Source of the DNA: Vibrio sp. RE88
Lineage (GTDB): Bacteria > Pseudomonadota > Gammaproteobacteria > Enterobacterales > Vibrionaceae
Direction: 5' to 3'
DNA: 64,000 nucleotides
Assembly: GCF_013113835.1 (NCBI RefSeq)
Contig: NZ_VTYQ01000001.1
Coordinates: forward strand, 372,001 to 436,000
Below the pieces are notes generated by a model that had not been told where the DNA came from, did no database searches, and saw only the letters and a list, made by a program, of their open reading frames with translations. Shown here in pieces: positions 44,070 to 52,660 of the stretch. Made by a program: the position numbers and the translations under genes. The first letter of the stretch is position 1, and each line of letters starts with the position of its first letter.

Positions 44070-44512
44070 TGTTTCTCCATCCGTCATGCTTCGACACAAG
44101 TAATGTCCCATATGACGACACAAATTAATTTTCCATTATTGCTAATTTTAGAGAAGTAGCCCCGGTTCAAGAATGACTTAGCCCCAACCCCATAAACACA
44201 CTATCAGAATAAGAAAACGTATCGGAGAAAGGCAGGTTTTAGTTTTCTAAAAGCATTTCCATATCAAAGTTAACAAGAGTGAAACCTTGCCGATGTAACT
44301 CATATTGACCTCCTTTTAAGTGCTACGGGTCAGTATTGAGTTTGGCTATCAATAGGAATGTTTGGGTAAGTAGCAAGTGATAAGAAATGAGCGCTCTTAT
44401 CGCTGAAAGTAAAAGTTGGTACGAACGAGTAAAAACTGAGTTTGAGTAAGAGAGTTGTCTCTCTGTCAGGCAAGATACTGCAATATGAGTTTATTCATAA
44501 GCAGGGCTAGGG
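44070..44512. other. AT-rich intergenic stretch with no recognised gene
   Basis: 443 bp without a convincing ORF, repeat or terminator. A 20-codon frame (MSALIAESKSWYERVKTEFE, 44388-44450) has no clear ribosome site and may be chance or a gene remnant. Confidence 0.5.
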
Positions 44513-44719
44513 TTAATTTGAGTTTATGAACCGTTCAGCACTAGCAAACAGCCTATCACAGTTTTTTTTCTGTTTGGTATGCTCAGGAGTGCCTTCGGTC
44601 ATTGAATCAAGAATTTCTTTAGCTTTGTGATATTCAGCCACCATAAGAGAAAACTTCTCTTCAAAGTTACTCTTTCGAATTTTATTACTTGATTTCTTTG
44701 CTGGTTTTCTCATTTTCAT
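44513..44719 (-). CDS. Small hypothetical protein (68 aa)
   Basis: 68 residues from the ATG at 44719 (MKMRKPAKKSSNKIRKSN...), very basic at the N-terminus, then a heptad-like helical middle (FEEKFSLMVAEYHKAKEILDSM) and a Lys/Asn-rich end. No family recognised. The start lies one base past the stop of the 48-codon ORF upstream, and both are on the minus strand, so translational coupling is likely. Could be a DNA- or RNA-binding or toxin-antitoxin-like component, but nothing in it proves this. Confidence 0.5.
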   Translation of the reverse strand: MKMRKPAKKSSNKIRKSNFEEKFSLMVAEYHKAKEILDSMTEGTPEHTKQKKNCDRLFASAERFINSN

Positions 44720-44720
44720 C

Positions 44721-44867
44721 TCATAGGTCCCATAATTTTTTCTGCTCACGTTCTAATAGAATATCCTCGATTTTCTTTCTTATCTCATGGATGGTTTCTT
44801 TACGATCGCCGTTTTCATTACTCTCGACAACTTCTGCTTTCAACTTACGAACCGCTGTTTTTTTCAA
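44721..44867 (-). CDS. Tiny ORF, 48 aa, TTG start
   Basis: Opens at a TTG (44867) with AGGAG 8 bases upstream and runs KKTAVRKLKAEVVES... to RKKIEDILLEREQKKLWDL. Highly charged, probably one amphipathic helix; no family recognised. It is sandwiched between the 74-codon ORF, which ends inside its ribosome site, and the 68-codon gene, which starts one base after its stop. The ribosome site plus end-to-end packing support a real small gene, although TTG starts and short length keep confidence low. Confidence 0.45.
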   Translation of the reverse strand: MKKTAVRKLKAEVVESNENGDRKETIHEIRKKIEDILLEREQKKLWDL

Positions 44868-44870
44868 AGG

Positions 44871-45095
44871 CTAATCTCCTCGGCCTACAAAGATATAAAA
44901 ATGTCCTAAGACGATATCTTGTGAATCTCTTATTTCCCCAGAATTTTCAGACTCACAAAACAAAAATTTCAGGTTTAAGCAGTGAGTATTTGCTCTGGGA
45001 AGGATATGACGTTTCAAAACATCGCTGTTTAGCTGATTTATGGTCGCTGACCAAGAGGTATTTTTGTGATAAAGATAATATTTAATTTGGTACAA
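44871..45095 (-). CDS. Small hypothetical ORF, 74 aa, TTG start
   Basis: 74 codons from a TTG at 45095 (next codons YQIKYYLYHKN), ending at the tag just before the 48-codon ORF. It contains HCLNLKFLFCESENSGEIRDSQDIVLG, with several cysteines and a hydrophobic patch. No ribosome site better than AAGAG at 9 bases is visible, and no family is recognised. It is the first of three overlapping or abutting minus-strand small ORFs. Could also be non-coding leader for the next ORF. Confidence 0.33.
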   Translation of the reverse strand: MYQIKYYLYHKNTSWSATINQLNSDVLKRHILPRANTHCLNLKFLFCESENSGEIRDSQDIVLGHFYIFVGRGD

Positions 45096-45202
45096 TTAAC
45101 TGTTGCTCTTAAGGTACTTTTTCTCACGCAAAACATAGTACCAATATTTTTTTCGGTTGGTTCTTCGAATCATTTCACTCCTTAATAAGTGCTAAAATGG
45201 AG

Positions 45203-45240
45203 AGATCTCACCGTAACTAGGAAGTCAGTAAGATCTCACC
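45203..45240. repeat. 10-bp direct repeat AGATCTCACC, 28 bases apart
   Basis: Copies at 45203-45212 and 45231-45240, just downstream of the cold-shock gene stop. Too short to be a mobile-element end; noted as a possible site. Confidence 0.3.
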
Positions 45241-45247
45241 AGAATGC

Positions 45248-45460
45248 TTACAATACAGTAACGTTAGCTGCTTGTGGGCCTTTGCCACCTTGCTCTACGT
45301 TAAACGAAACTTTTTGGCCTTCCGCTAGTGTTTTGAAGCCATCGCTGGTAATTGATCTGAAATGAACAAATACATCAGCAGTGCCATTATCTGGTGCGAT
45401 AAATCCAAAGCCTTTTGTTTCGTTAAACCATTTTACTGAGCCAGTTGTTTTATTTGACAT
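45248..45460 (-). CDS. CspA-family cold-shock protein
   Basis: 70 residues. RNP1 KGFGFIAP and RNP2 VFVHFRSI are present in the right order in an OB-fold, and length and charge fit. The sequence starts [17 protein letters not shown]. Binds single-stranded RNA/DNA and melts secondary structure. A long, AT-rich leader precedes it (see the next entry), typical of cold-shock mRNAs. Confidence 0.93.
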   Translation of the reverse strand: MSNKTTGSVKWFNETKGFGFIAPDNGTADVFVHFRSITSDGFKTLAEGQKVSFNVEQGGKGPQAANVTVL

Positions 45461-45660
45461 GCATATCTCGATAGATTGATTGAGTTAAAAAGAGAGCTAC
45501 TAAATAAGGAATGAAGAAAAAGGTATCGCAGGATAGATATGATGAATCAAATCGAAAGAGAACTGAGAAGATCTTGAACTAAATAAGTTATCAATAGCTC
45601 ACTGTTTGAGCTGCTCGCTACTATACACTGTATGAACTAAATAGATATACATTTCTTCGT
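45461..45660 (-). promoter_or_regulatory. Probable cold-shock 5' leader
   Basis: About 200 bases, AT-rich, upstream of the cold-shock start. It includes the small hairpin AGCTCA/TGAGCT (45596-45601 with 45607-45612). Leaders of this size commonly fold to control cspA-type translation. No cold-box sequence was confirmed by eye. Confidence 0.35.
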
Positions 45661-45874
45661 CTATTTTTTTTCAATATAAATCATGCAGTTACGCGGAGCT
45701 TTCTCTCTACCTTAATTTGGGAACCCAATAAGCTTTGGGCCAAAACCTTCTCAGACTTATCCCTGTCCTGTAAACCGAACACGTAAACGACATCCAGCAC
45801 AAATCTCACCATTGGTGACTATTTAGCCTCCGTTCTACTGTACATTCACAAGGCTGAAAAAATTTTTGAGTGCG

Positions 45875-45901
45875 TGTCGAAAATGGCGCAGCGAAAACGT
45901 C
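45875..45901 (+). promoter_or_regulatory. ECF42-type promoter of the DGPF/ECF operon
   Basis: TGTCGA (45875-45880), a 17-base spacer and CGTC (45898-45901), about 38 bases before the DGPF gene start. This agrees with the TGTCGA/CGTC-like elements I recall for ECF42 sigma factors, so the operon is probably autoregulated. Position and spacing fit a -35/-10 pair. Confidence 0.5.
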
Positions 45902-45939
45902 CTTGAGTATGAAACAACAAAACCAGAAGGAAACTTAAG

Positions 45940-46299
45940 ATGAAATACATGCTTTTGCTTTATGCTGCACCAGATCAAGAACCGGCGTTTGGTACCCCTG
46001 AGTTTGACAAAATGATGGAAGATTTTGCCCTTACCACTGAGACTTTCGAAAAGGATGGGGTATTTGTTGGCGGTGAGGGGTTGCAGGAGGTTGAAACAGC
46101 GACTTCACTGCGGATTAAGTCCGGTAAGGTGGAAACCATGGACGGCCCTTTTGCGGAAACGCGTGAACACTTGGGAGGGTACTATATCGTGGACGTTCCC
46201 GACTTGGACGCCGCACTGCGATGCGCAGAAATCATTCCTGTGGCTAAGTTTGGCACCGTCGAAGTCCGCCCTCTATTGGATTATAACGAAGTCGGTTAA
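45940..46299 (+). CDS. YciI/DGPF-domain protein
   Basis: 119 residues. The DGPF motif is present as TMDGPFAETREHLGGYYIVDVPDLDAAL, with the N-terminal KYMLLLYAAPD strand of the YciI fold. These proteins are the standing partners of ECF42 sigma factors, one of which starts 4 bases downstream. Enzymatic activity of the family is unknown. GAAGGAA lies about 8 bases before the ATG. Confidence 0.93.
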   Translation: MKYMLLLYAAPDQEPAFGTPEFDKMMEDFALTTETFEKDGVFVGGEGLQEVETATSLRIKSGKVETMDGPFAETREHLGGYYIVDVPDLDAALRCAEIIPVAKFGTVEVRPLLDYNEVG

Positions 46300-46302
46300 C
46301 GT

Positions 46303-47532
46303 ATGAAAAACGCCTCTTCAAAAGCCATCGCGGTCAGTCATGTTGTTAATGATGTCTTAAGTAAAGACAGAGGGCGGCTTTTGGCGGGGCTTATTTCACG
46401 TCTTAATGATTTTCAATTAGCCGAGGATGCCTTACAGGAAGCATCGATGGCGGCATTGAAACACTGGGCTCGCTCTGGCCCACCTCATAACCCTGAAGCT
46501 TGGCTGCTAAGGGTGGGTTTGAACAAGGGTATAGACCACATTCGTCGAGCACAGCGAGAGCAACGTAAAGTGGGGGACCTTGCTGAGACTTTCACCGGTG
46601 GTAAAGAGCTTGATGTTCCCGAAATCATTCCGGACGAACGTCTACGCCTTATCTTTACCTGCTGTCATCCAGCCTTGGAAGAAAAGTCTCGTATCGCTTT
46701 GACCCTGCGTACGGTCTGCAATTTAACGACCAAGGAAATTGCCGCCGCTTTTCTTGATAGCGAGCAAACCATGGGGCAGCGATTGTATCGTGCCAAGGCT
46801 AAGATTAAAGCCAAAGGAATTCGGTTCTCAATCCCCGAAGCAGACAGATGGCATGACAGACAGGAGACGGTGTTAACAACCATCTATTTGATATTCACCA
46901 CTGGCTATGTCATGGAAGAGGAGTGCCCGCGAACCCTATGCCAAGAGGGCATCTTTTTGGCCAGACTTCTCACGAAACTGCGACCGCATGAGCCGGAAAT
47001 AGAAGGCGCACTGGCGTTAATGTTACTGACCGATGCGAGAAGCGCAGCTCGAATAAACGTAGATGGAGTCATGGTGCCTGTCGAAGAACAGGACACTGCG
47101 CTATGGCAGCAAAACAATATTGATGAAGCTCGCCACATCCTTTCCTCTGCCTTAGAAAGAAGACAACCCGGGCCGTTTCAGATTAAGGCAGCAATTGCAG
47201 ACTGCCACATGATGCAGCCCAGCCCCGATTGGGTTCAGATGTTTCTGCTTTATCAATCGCTCTGGCGATTCGAGCCTACTCCGGTTGTCGCCTTGAACTG
47301 GGCAGTCGTGATGGCAGAGCTGGATCATACCGAACTTGCGCTTAAGAAGTTGGATGAATTAACAGAGGACCTTAAAGATTACCAACCTTGGTATGCAGCG
47401 CGGGCGCATATTCTCAGTAAGTTAGGGCAAAAAGCAGAGGCAAGCATTTTTTATAAACTGGCAATTGAGAAAGCACCAAGTGCCGCAACTCGTAAGTTTT
47501 TGGAGTTGAGATTACGAGAGCTCATACATTAA
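46303..47532 (+). CDS. ECF42-type RNA polymerase sigma factor
   Basis: 409 residues. Sigma-2 (LNDFQLAEDALQEASMAALKHWARSG) and sigma-4 (ALTLRTVCNLTTKEIAAAFLDSEQTMGQRLYRAKAKIK) are followed by a long C-terminal extension (about 180-409) with TPR-like helical repeats (FEPTPVVALNWAVVMAEL). That extension is the mark of the ECF42 group, which works with DGPF proteins and without an anti-sigma factor. It probably directs transcription of its own operon from the TGTCGA promoter. Confidence 0.92.
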   Translation: MKNASSKAIAVSHVVNDVLSKDRGRLLAGLISRLNDFQLAEDALQEASMAALKHWARSGPPHNPEAWLLRVGLNKGIDHIRRAQREQRKVGDLAETFTGGKELDVPEIIPDERLRLIFTCCHPALEEKSRIALTLRTVCNLTTKEIAAAFLDSEQTMGQRLYRAKAKIKAKGIRFSIPEADRWHDRQETVLTTIYLIFTTGYVMEEECPRTLCQEGIFLARLLTKLRPHEPEIEGALALMLLTDARSAARINVDGVMVPVEEQDTALWQQNNIDEARHILSSALERRQPGPFQIKAAIADCHMMQPSPDWVQMFLLYQSLWRFEPTPVVALNWAVVMAELDHTELALKKLDELTEDLKDYQPWYAARAHILSKLGQKAEASIFYKLAIEKAPSAATRKFLELRLRELIH

Positions 47533-47682
47533 TTTAGTCCCTCTTGGTTAACATGGTGTTGTCAAAAGTGAGTAGCTCATGCTAGCGAACTCACCTGATA
47601 ATTTAGCCTTCACCTATCCACACCAGAGGTTAACCGTTTATGTGTTGAAATCGACAGCATTAACGCTTTAAAAAATGGATAG

Positions 47683-48048
47683 TTACTCTGCATTAGGATG
47701 CAACTGTTCATGATGGCGTTTGCTCCAGTCACACAGCATATCCATTATCGGTCTCAGTTCATCAGCGATGTCTGTGCTCGAATATTCAACCTTTGGCGGC
47801 ACCTCAGCATAGACTTTACGTTCGACAAGACAATTTGACTCCAATTCACGTAACTGCTGCGTCAACATTTTCTGGGTAATCTTAGGAATACGCTTTCTAA
47901 GCTCGCCAAAGCGCAGCGTGTTATCTCTTAGGTGATACAAAATGATTACTTTCCATTTTCCGCCAATGACATCCATCGCGTTGGTTACTGGGCACTCCTG
48001 ATTCTCAGTACAACCTTTATTGTCATATAACTCATTGTTTTTACTCAT
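47683..48048 (-). CDS. HxlR-family winged-helix transcriptional regulator
   Basis: 121 residues. The helix-turn-helix includes CPVTNAMDVIGGKWKVIILYHL and FGELRKRIPKITQKMLTQQLRELESNCLVERKVYAEVPPKVEYSSTDIADELRPIM. Two Cys near the N-terminus (GCTENQECP) could be redox-responsive, as in HypR-like members. It is divergent from the EthD-domain gene across about 240 bp, the usual arrangement for an HxlR regulator and its target. Confidence 0.93.
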   Translation of the reverse strand: MSKNNELYDNKGCTENQECPVTNAMDVIGGKWKVIILYHLRDNTLRFGELRKRIPKITQKMLTQQLRELESNCLVERKVYAEVPPKVEYSSTDIADELRPIMDMLCDWSKRHHEQLHPNAE

Positions 48049-48286
48049 TAGTTACCTGCTGTATATCTAGTTTACAAACGGTGCGTACTTGAACTTAATA
48101 TATCAAAACCTTATGGTATATAAAAGATACCAAGGGATAAAAAGTTCCTTTGAGTTATTTTTGTCTGTATGCGATTAAACATATCAGATATAGGTATCAA
48201 AACGCACAGTGCTGCTAAAAACGAAGCAGTGAATGATTTGTATAACGGGATTAATTCGATTACATCGAATCTGGAGAACACGAACA

Positions 48287-48814
48287 ATGATTAAAGTACT
48301 ACCTAACTTCAACAAGAACCTAACTCTGTTCAGCTTACTATTGCTGGCTTTGCTCGCACCTTCGATGAGTATGGCTGGTGGTGTTTCCTCAGCAACAGGG
48401 ACGCCACAAAAACCGGTATCTGAAGAGGGGGCTGCAAAACCAATGGTTAAGATCAGCTACCTTATGAGCCGCAAGTCTGGAATGACTCGCCAAGAGTTTC
48501 TGGATTATTGGTCAAATCAACATCCAGCAGCGGGAGGTGAAGGTTCTTTTGAAGCTCTGGGCGTAAAACGATACATTCAGACCCACACCTTGGATATTCC
48601 TGAGCTTGAAGCCGTAGTAAGCGTGCGCACAGGTTTGCTTCCTGAATTTGATGGCGTCGCGGAAATTTGGGTCGAGCGAGAGTATCTTGAGAAAGAATGG
48701 CCGACAAAAAAGGTGCAAGACTTTATTAAGAAGTTTTATGCTGACGAGTTGAACTTCGTTGACTGGTCACGATCAACTATTTTGGTGTCGAAAGAATTGG
48801 TTTACATGCCTTAA
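48287..48814 (+). CDS. Exported EthD-domain protein
   Basis: 175 residues from the ATG at 48287, with GGAGA upstream. A signal peptide runs to about 31 (LFSLLLLALLAPSMSMA). After a short Gly/Pro linker an EthD dimeric alpha-beta barrel begins, MVKISYLMSRKSGMTRQEFLDYWSNQHPAA and VAEIWVEREYLEKEWPTKKVQDF. EthD proteins act with a partner oxidase or have unknown roles. It is unusual for this normally cytoplasmic fold to be exported. Probably regulated by the divergent HxlR gene. Confidence 0.8.
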   Translation: MIKVLPNFNKNLTLFSLLLLALLAPSMSMAGGVSSATGTPQKPVSEEGAAKPMVKISYLMSRKSGMTRQEFLDYWSNQHPAAGGEGSFEALGVKRYIQTHTLDIPELEAVVSVRTGLLPEFDGVAEIWVEREYLEKEWPTKKVQDFIKKFYADELNFVDWSRSTILVSKELVYMP

Positions 48815-48921
48815 AAGTCATTGAATTCACAAGAGGGTCTTGAGACTGGGTAAATTAATGAGTTTTCAGTTTAGAAGCCATGCTCTGCCCACACTTCATG
48901 CCTATCTATGAACTCCGATTA

Positions 48922-48953
48922 AGCCAGATGTTTATCGCATCTGGCTTTTTCTT
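48922..48953 (+). terminator. Rho-independent terminator of the EthD gene
   Basis: AGCCAGATG, a 7-base loop, CATCTGGCT, then TTTTTC. Confidence 0.85.
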
Positions 48954-49071
48954 TAAAACTGTCAACGTATTTTAGGAAAAGGCAAAGACTTTTGTTTCCA
49001 GTCGGATGTCGCTGGCATTAAAAAGAGGTAAAGAAGCCTCCCTGAACGGAAGACCCCTACTCAAAACCTGA

Positions 49072-50502
49072 TTAATCCATCAGACTTTTGGATTTAATCG
49101 CTTTCTTGGCCAGTTCTTTGGCAAATTCATTGATATCTGCTTCGAAAGCTTCAACGCTCTGGCGAATGTCGTCTAGCTGCACGGTTTCCATTTCACGTTC
49201 ATGCATGACGACTTGCCCGTTGACGATGGTGGTTGAAACATTGCTTGGGTTAGCTTGGTATACCAAGGTCGCGTACGGGTCATAGTTTGGCATCATGTTC
49301 GCAGACTGTGTTTCTACAATAATGATGTCCGCTTTTTTACCTTTCTCCAATGAACCTATCTGGTCTTCCATGTGCAGGGCTCTTGCGCCGCCGATGGTAG
49401 CCAGCTCGATGGTTTGCTGAGGAATCATGATGGTACGGTCGTTATGTTTGAGTCTTTGCATGTTGGCGGAGTAGCTTAGCGTGCGCCAGAGATCGACCTG
49501 ATTCGAACTCATTGGCCCGTCTGTACCTAGCCCCATACGTATACCTGAGCGGTACATCTCCCATGCTGGGGCAATACCTGTTGCACCTTTGGCGTTGGCC
49601 ATTGGGTTGTATGATACACCTGCATCAGCTTGTTTGATCAGTTGCTGATCTTGTTCTGACAGGTGGATGGCGTGAGCTAAAACGGTGCGTTTATCCAGTG
49701 CGCCAATCTGAGCTAGGTAATCAACCGGAGATTTGGCGTTGTGTTCTTCTTTGATGCGCTCCTGTTCATTCGGGAACTCGGCAACATGGATAAGCACAGG
49801 CACATCATGTTGTTTTGACAACTGATTGATTTGTTGAAGTTTTTCTTTGCTGACCGTGTAAACGGCGTGAGGTGCGTAAGCCGGAGTGATCAGCGGGTCG
49901 TTTTTGTATGTGTCGATAAAGTGTTCAGCGTATTCAATGCCACCATAGGGCTCTTTGGCATCTACGACGGGAAACTTAATCACGGTCTCACCTAATACCG
50001 CGCGCAGACCCACTTCTTTGGTCGCTTTGGCCATTTCATCCATGTGGTAATACATGTCTGCGTAGGTCGTTACGCCACTTTGCGCGAGATCGATAGTGCC
50101 GAGTTTAGTCGCATTATAAATCAGTTCTCGGCTGAGCTTTTCGCCCTCTAGGGGGAAGAAGTAGGCGAACAGGCGATTGGAAATCCCTTCTTCGCCAAGA
50201 CCGCGAAAGGCAATCATCGGCAAATGGTTGTGGGCGTTGATAAAGCCGGGTAATACGATGCCATCATCAGCATCGATGGTTTGTTTAGCTTGATACTGAT
50301 CAGCCAGTTCTTGCCCGCCAATCGCGACAATGGTGTCATCTTTAACGACAACGACACCATTGTCGATCACGTCCATGTCGGCGTTAATGGTCAGAACTTG
50401 GCCGTTGGTGATCATCAGGTCGACTTGGTTTTCTGGTGCAAGCTGAGCACAACTAGAGAGGAATGTTGCTGCGATAGCAATGGAGAGTGTTTGCTTTTTC
50501 AT
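49072..50502 (-). CDS. Exported lipoprotein amidohydrolase (TRZ/ATZ, MTA/SAH deaminase-like)
   Basis: 476 residues from the ATG at 50502; 29 codons of upstream frame have no ribosome site. Residues 1-18 are a lipoprotein signal with lipobox LSSC (C18). Metal ligands: FINAHNH (H91, H93), VAEFPNEQ and HVAE nearby, LAHAIHLSE and GTDGPMS. The cog0402 family deaminates purine-like substrates such as methylthioadenosine, S-adenosylhomocysteine or 5'-modified nucleosides. Placing one as a lipoprotein at the cell envelope is uncommon and would act on exogenous nucleosides. The activity is not proven by the sequence. Confidence 0.85.
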   Translation of the reverse strand: MKKQTLSIAIAATFLSSCAQLAPENQVDLMITNGQVLTINADMDVIDNGVVVVKDDTIVAIGGQELADQYQAKQTIDADDGIVLPGFINAHNHLPMIAFRGLGEEGISNRLFAYFFPLEGEKLSRELIYNATKLGTIDLAQSGVTTYADMYYHMDEMAKATKEVGLRAVLGETVIKFPVVDAKEPYGGIEYAEHFIDTYKNDPLITPAYAPHAVYTVSKEKLQQINQLSKQHDVPVLIHVAEFPNEQERIKEEHNAKSPVDYLAQIGALDKRTVLAHAIHLSEQDQQLIKQADAGVSYNPMANAKGATGIAPAWEMYRSGIRMGLGTDGPMSSNQVDLWRTLSYSANMQRLKHNDRTIMIPQQTIELATIGGARALHMEDQIGSLEKGKKADIIIVETQSANMMPNYDPYATLVYQANPSNVSTTIVNGQVVMHEREMETVQLDDIRQSVEAFEADINEFAKELAKKAIKSKSLMD

Positions 50503-50683
50503 GGATGCCCTGAAGCCTCTTTGTTTTCGAAACGTATCGATAGCAAGAGGAAAAATTATCTGTATATAAAAAGCGCGCCAGCCTAACACCGAAATATGAC
50601 AGTTTTAGGTCAGTGCAGTTACCGAATTGAGTAAAGTATCATGACGCGAAGCAAGAGGCTTGTCTGTGCTTAGTATCAAAAAA

Positions 50684-50709
50684 TGCCAGTCAGCAAACGC
50701 TGACTGGCA
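50684..50709 (-). terminator. Rho-independent terminator of the subtilase gene
   Basis: On the minus strand GCCAGTCAGC pairs with GCTGACTGGC across a 4-base loop, followed by TTTTTT. Confidence 0.85.
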
Positions 50710-50735
50710 CTGTTGTTTAAGGATAAATTGGCGAG

Positions 50736-52316
50736 TTAGTAGCTAGCCTGAACGCTGACACCGCTAAAGCTCGTGTAGCCATTAAGCATCACGTAGTAGC
50801 GACCGTTTTGAGTGCTAGACACAGTACATGTTTCGCTGTTGCCGTAGCGATATGGGCGGCAGTCCCAAGAGCTGGTCGTTGGTTTGGCGCCAAAGCGAAC
50901 ATAGAGATCGGCATCACCCGAACCACCATTGATGTTGACAGTCAGTCTTTGGCCAGCAGTCACATCAATGTAGTAATGCTTCTGTTCACCACGGCTTCCA
51001 CTAATACCTGTCACTGGTGTGCCATTAGTCAATTCACCATCTGGAGAAGGCGTGCCACAATCTGGGTCACAGCCACTGTCGGTTTGGCTGTATAGCAGTT
51101 TGTTCACAGTACCTTTAGTATCACTGACTTTGTTTGCGCTCGCGCGTTCGCTGATCAGCGTTGATACTTGAGCAGGTGACAGTGAGCTGTTTTCTTGTAG
51201 ATACAGAGCCGCGACACCAGCTACGTGTGGCGTTGCCATGGATGTACCACTGATGGTGCGGTAGCCGCCATCGTACCAAGCCGATTTGATATCCGAACCT
51301 GGCGCAAATACGTCAACACAGCTACCCCAGTTAGAGAAACTTGAGCGGCTATCACTGCTGGTTGTTGAGCCTACCGTCACACCGCTAGACTCGCGTGCTG
51401 GTGAGGAGTTACAAGCGTCAGCGTTGGAGTTACCTGCTGCGAGCATAAAGCTGATGCCTGATTGAACTGCGCTGGCGACCGCTTGATCAAGTGCTGTTGA
51501 AACGCCACCACCCAAGCTCATGTTGGCTACTGATGGGCCAGAAGCGTTTGCTGCTACCCAATCAACACCGCCAATGACGCCCGACGTTGTACCTGAACCG
51601 CTACAACTTAGTACGCGCACCCCGACGATATTGACGTTTTTCGCCACACCGTATTGTGAGCCACCAATCGTACCCGCCACGTGGGTACCATGACCGTTAC
51701 AGTCGGTTGCGTCACTATCGTTGTCGACGAAGTCATAACCTGATCTTGAGCGGCCACCAAACTCAACGTGAGTGTTTGTCACACCAGTATCGATCACGTA
51801 CGCAGTCACACCTGAACCATCGTAGTTATAGGTGTAGCTGTTACTGAGTGGTAAATCACGTTGGTCGATTCGGTCTAATCCCCAAACTGGATTGGTTTGA
51901 GTCGCGTTGGCAGAGACAACAGGGTCAAGTGAAATGATTTGGTCTTGCTCAATGAAGTCAACTTGTTGATCGGCGCGCAGCGCTTTCAGCTGTTCAGCGG
52001 AGAGGGTCGCGACAAAACCACTTAACGAACGATCATAAACTTTATCGATCTTAAAGGCGTGCTGGCTAGCTAAGCCCGAAACGGTTTGCTGAGTAAATTG
52101 CTGAAGGGCTTGTTGGTCGTTACTCATCGTTAATGGCTGTTTTAGCACAACGATGTATTGGTTTTTAATCGCAGATTCTGCCGACGCCGTCATTAAAGGC
52201 GCAAGCATTTGATCCTCAGATGCAATGGCTCCTCCTTCGTTCTGTTGCGCAAGCCCCGAGGTTGAGATCACTGAAAGAGTCGAGGCGATACAACAACTTA
52301 ATAATTTCTTAAACAT
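50736..52316 (-). CDS. Secreted subtilisin-family (S8, proteinase K-like) protease with PPC domain
   Basis: 526 residues from the ATG at 52316 (AGGA 6 bases upstream). Signal peptide to about residue 24. An inhibitor I9 propeptide is visible at about 52-130 (QYIVVLKQP, then [25 protein letters not shown]). The catalytic triad is D176 (VIDTGV), H209 (GHGTHVAG) and S359 ([11 protein letters not shown]). A Ser/Gly-rich spacer leads to a C-terminal PPC domain (about 440-526) usually removed after secretion. The layout is that of Vibrio exoprotease A/vapK-type alkaline serine proteases. Downstream terminator at 50684. Confidence 0.94.
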   Translation of the reverse strand: MFKKLLSCCIASTLSVISTSGLAQQNEGGAIASEDQMLAPLMTASAESAIKNQYIVVLKQPLTMSNDQQALQQFTQQTVSGLASQHAFKIDKVYDRSLSGFVATLSAEQLKALRADQQVDFIEQDQIISLDPVVSANATQTNPVWGLDRIDQRDLPLSNSYTYNYDGSGVTAYVIDTGVTNTHVEFGGRSRSGYDFVDNDSDATDCNGHGTHVAGTIGGSQYGVAKNVNIVGVRVLSCSGSGTTSGVIGGVDWVAANASGPSVANMSLGGGVSTALDQAVASAVQSGISFMLAAGNSNADACNSSPARESSGVTVGSTTSSDSRSSFSNWGSCVDVFAPGSDIKSAWYDGGYRTISGTSMATPHVAGVAALYLQENSSLSPAQVSTLISERASANKVSDTKGTVNKLLYSQTDSGCDPDCGTPSPDGELTNGTPVTGISGSRGEQKHYYIDVTAGQRLTVNINGGSGDADLYVRFGAKPTTSSWDCRPYRYGNSETCTVSSTQNGRYYVMLNGYTSFSGVSVQASY

Positions 52317-52660
52317 ACTGTCTTCCTTTGAATAGTAAAAGAGATTGTTGAACATGGCCTACTACAAACATCAAGCATGCAAAGTGGGTTCTCGTGGTTC
52401 AAAGAGAACCTGATTACAGATTTCACACTATGCATATATTCAATGTGTTGCATATTGTTGTTTTAGTTAGTCTATGAATCTGCGCGCGGTTTATAAAATT
52501 ATTGAAATTGACTTATTACACTTTCTTGAATCGTGGGATGAGAGTCATAAATGAGAGCTTTTGCTCTATGTGGTGAAATCTACGTGCTAAAGCAATAGTG
52601 ATTTATTTTGGATGAAGGGTTTGCAGAAGGCCTCTGTTAGATAAGAGGCCTTACTGAGGC
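52317..52660 (-). other. Protease promoter region and neighbouring intergenic DNA
   Basis: 344 bp without a gene. The part nearest 52316 is AT-rich and must contain the protease promoter. A stem AGGCCTCT/AGAGGCCT at 52628-52651 sits right after the isochorismatase stop and may terminate that gene weakly. Confidence 0.45.

Noticed and set aside
44388..44450. 20-codon plus-strand frame that could be a gene remnant
   Set aside because: No ribosome site, no neighbour in the same frame, and 20 codons is within chance for AT-rich DNA.
49255..49266. TTGGTATACCAA palindrome resembling the purine operators
   Set aside because: It lies inside the amidohydrolase coding sequence, differs by inserted G/C at the symmetric positions, and is not near a promoter.
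52628..52651. Stem AGGCCTCT/AGAGGCCT as a strong terminator
   Set aside because: The T-run after it is poor on both strands; only weak termination is suggested.
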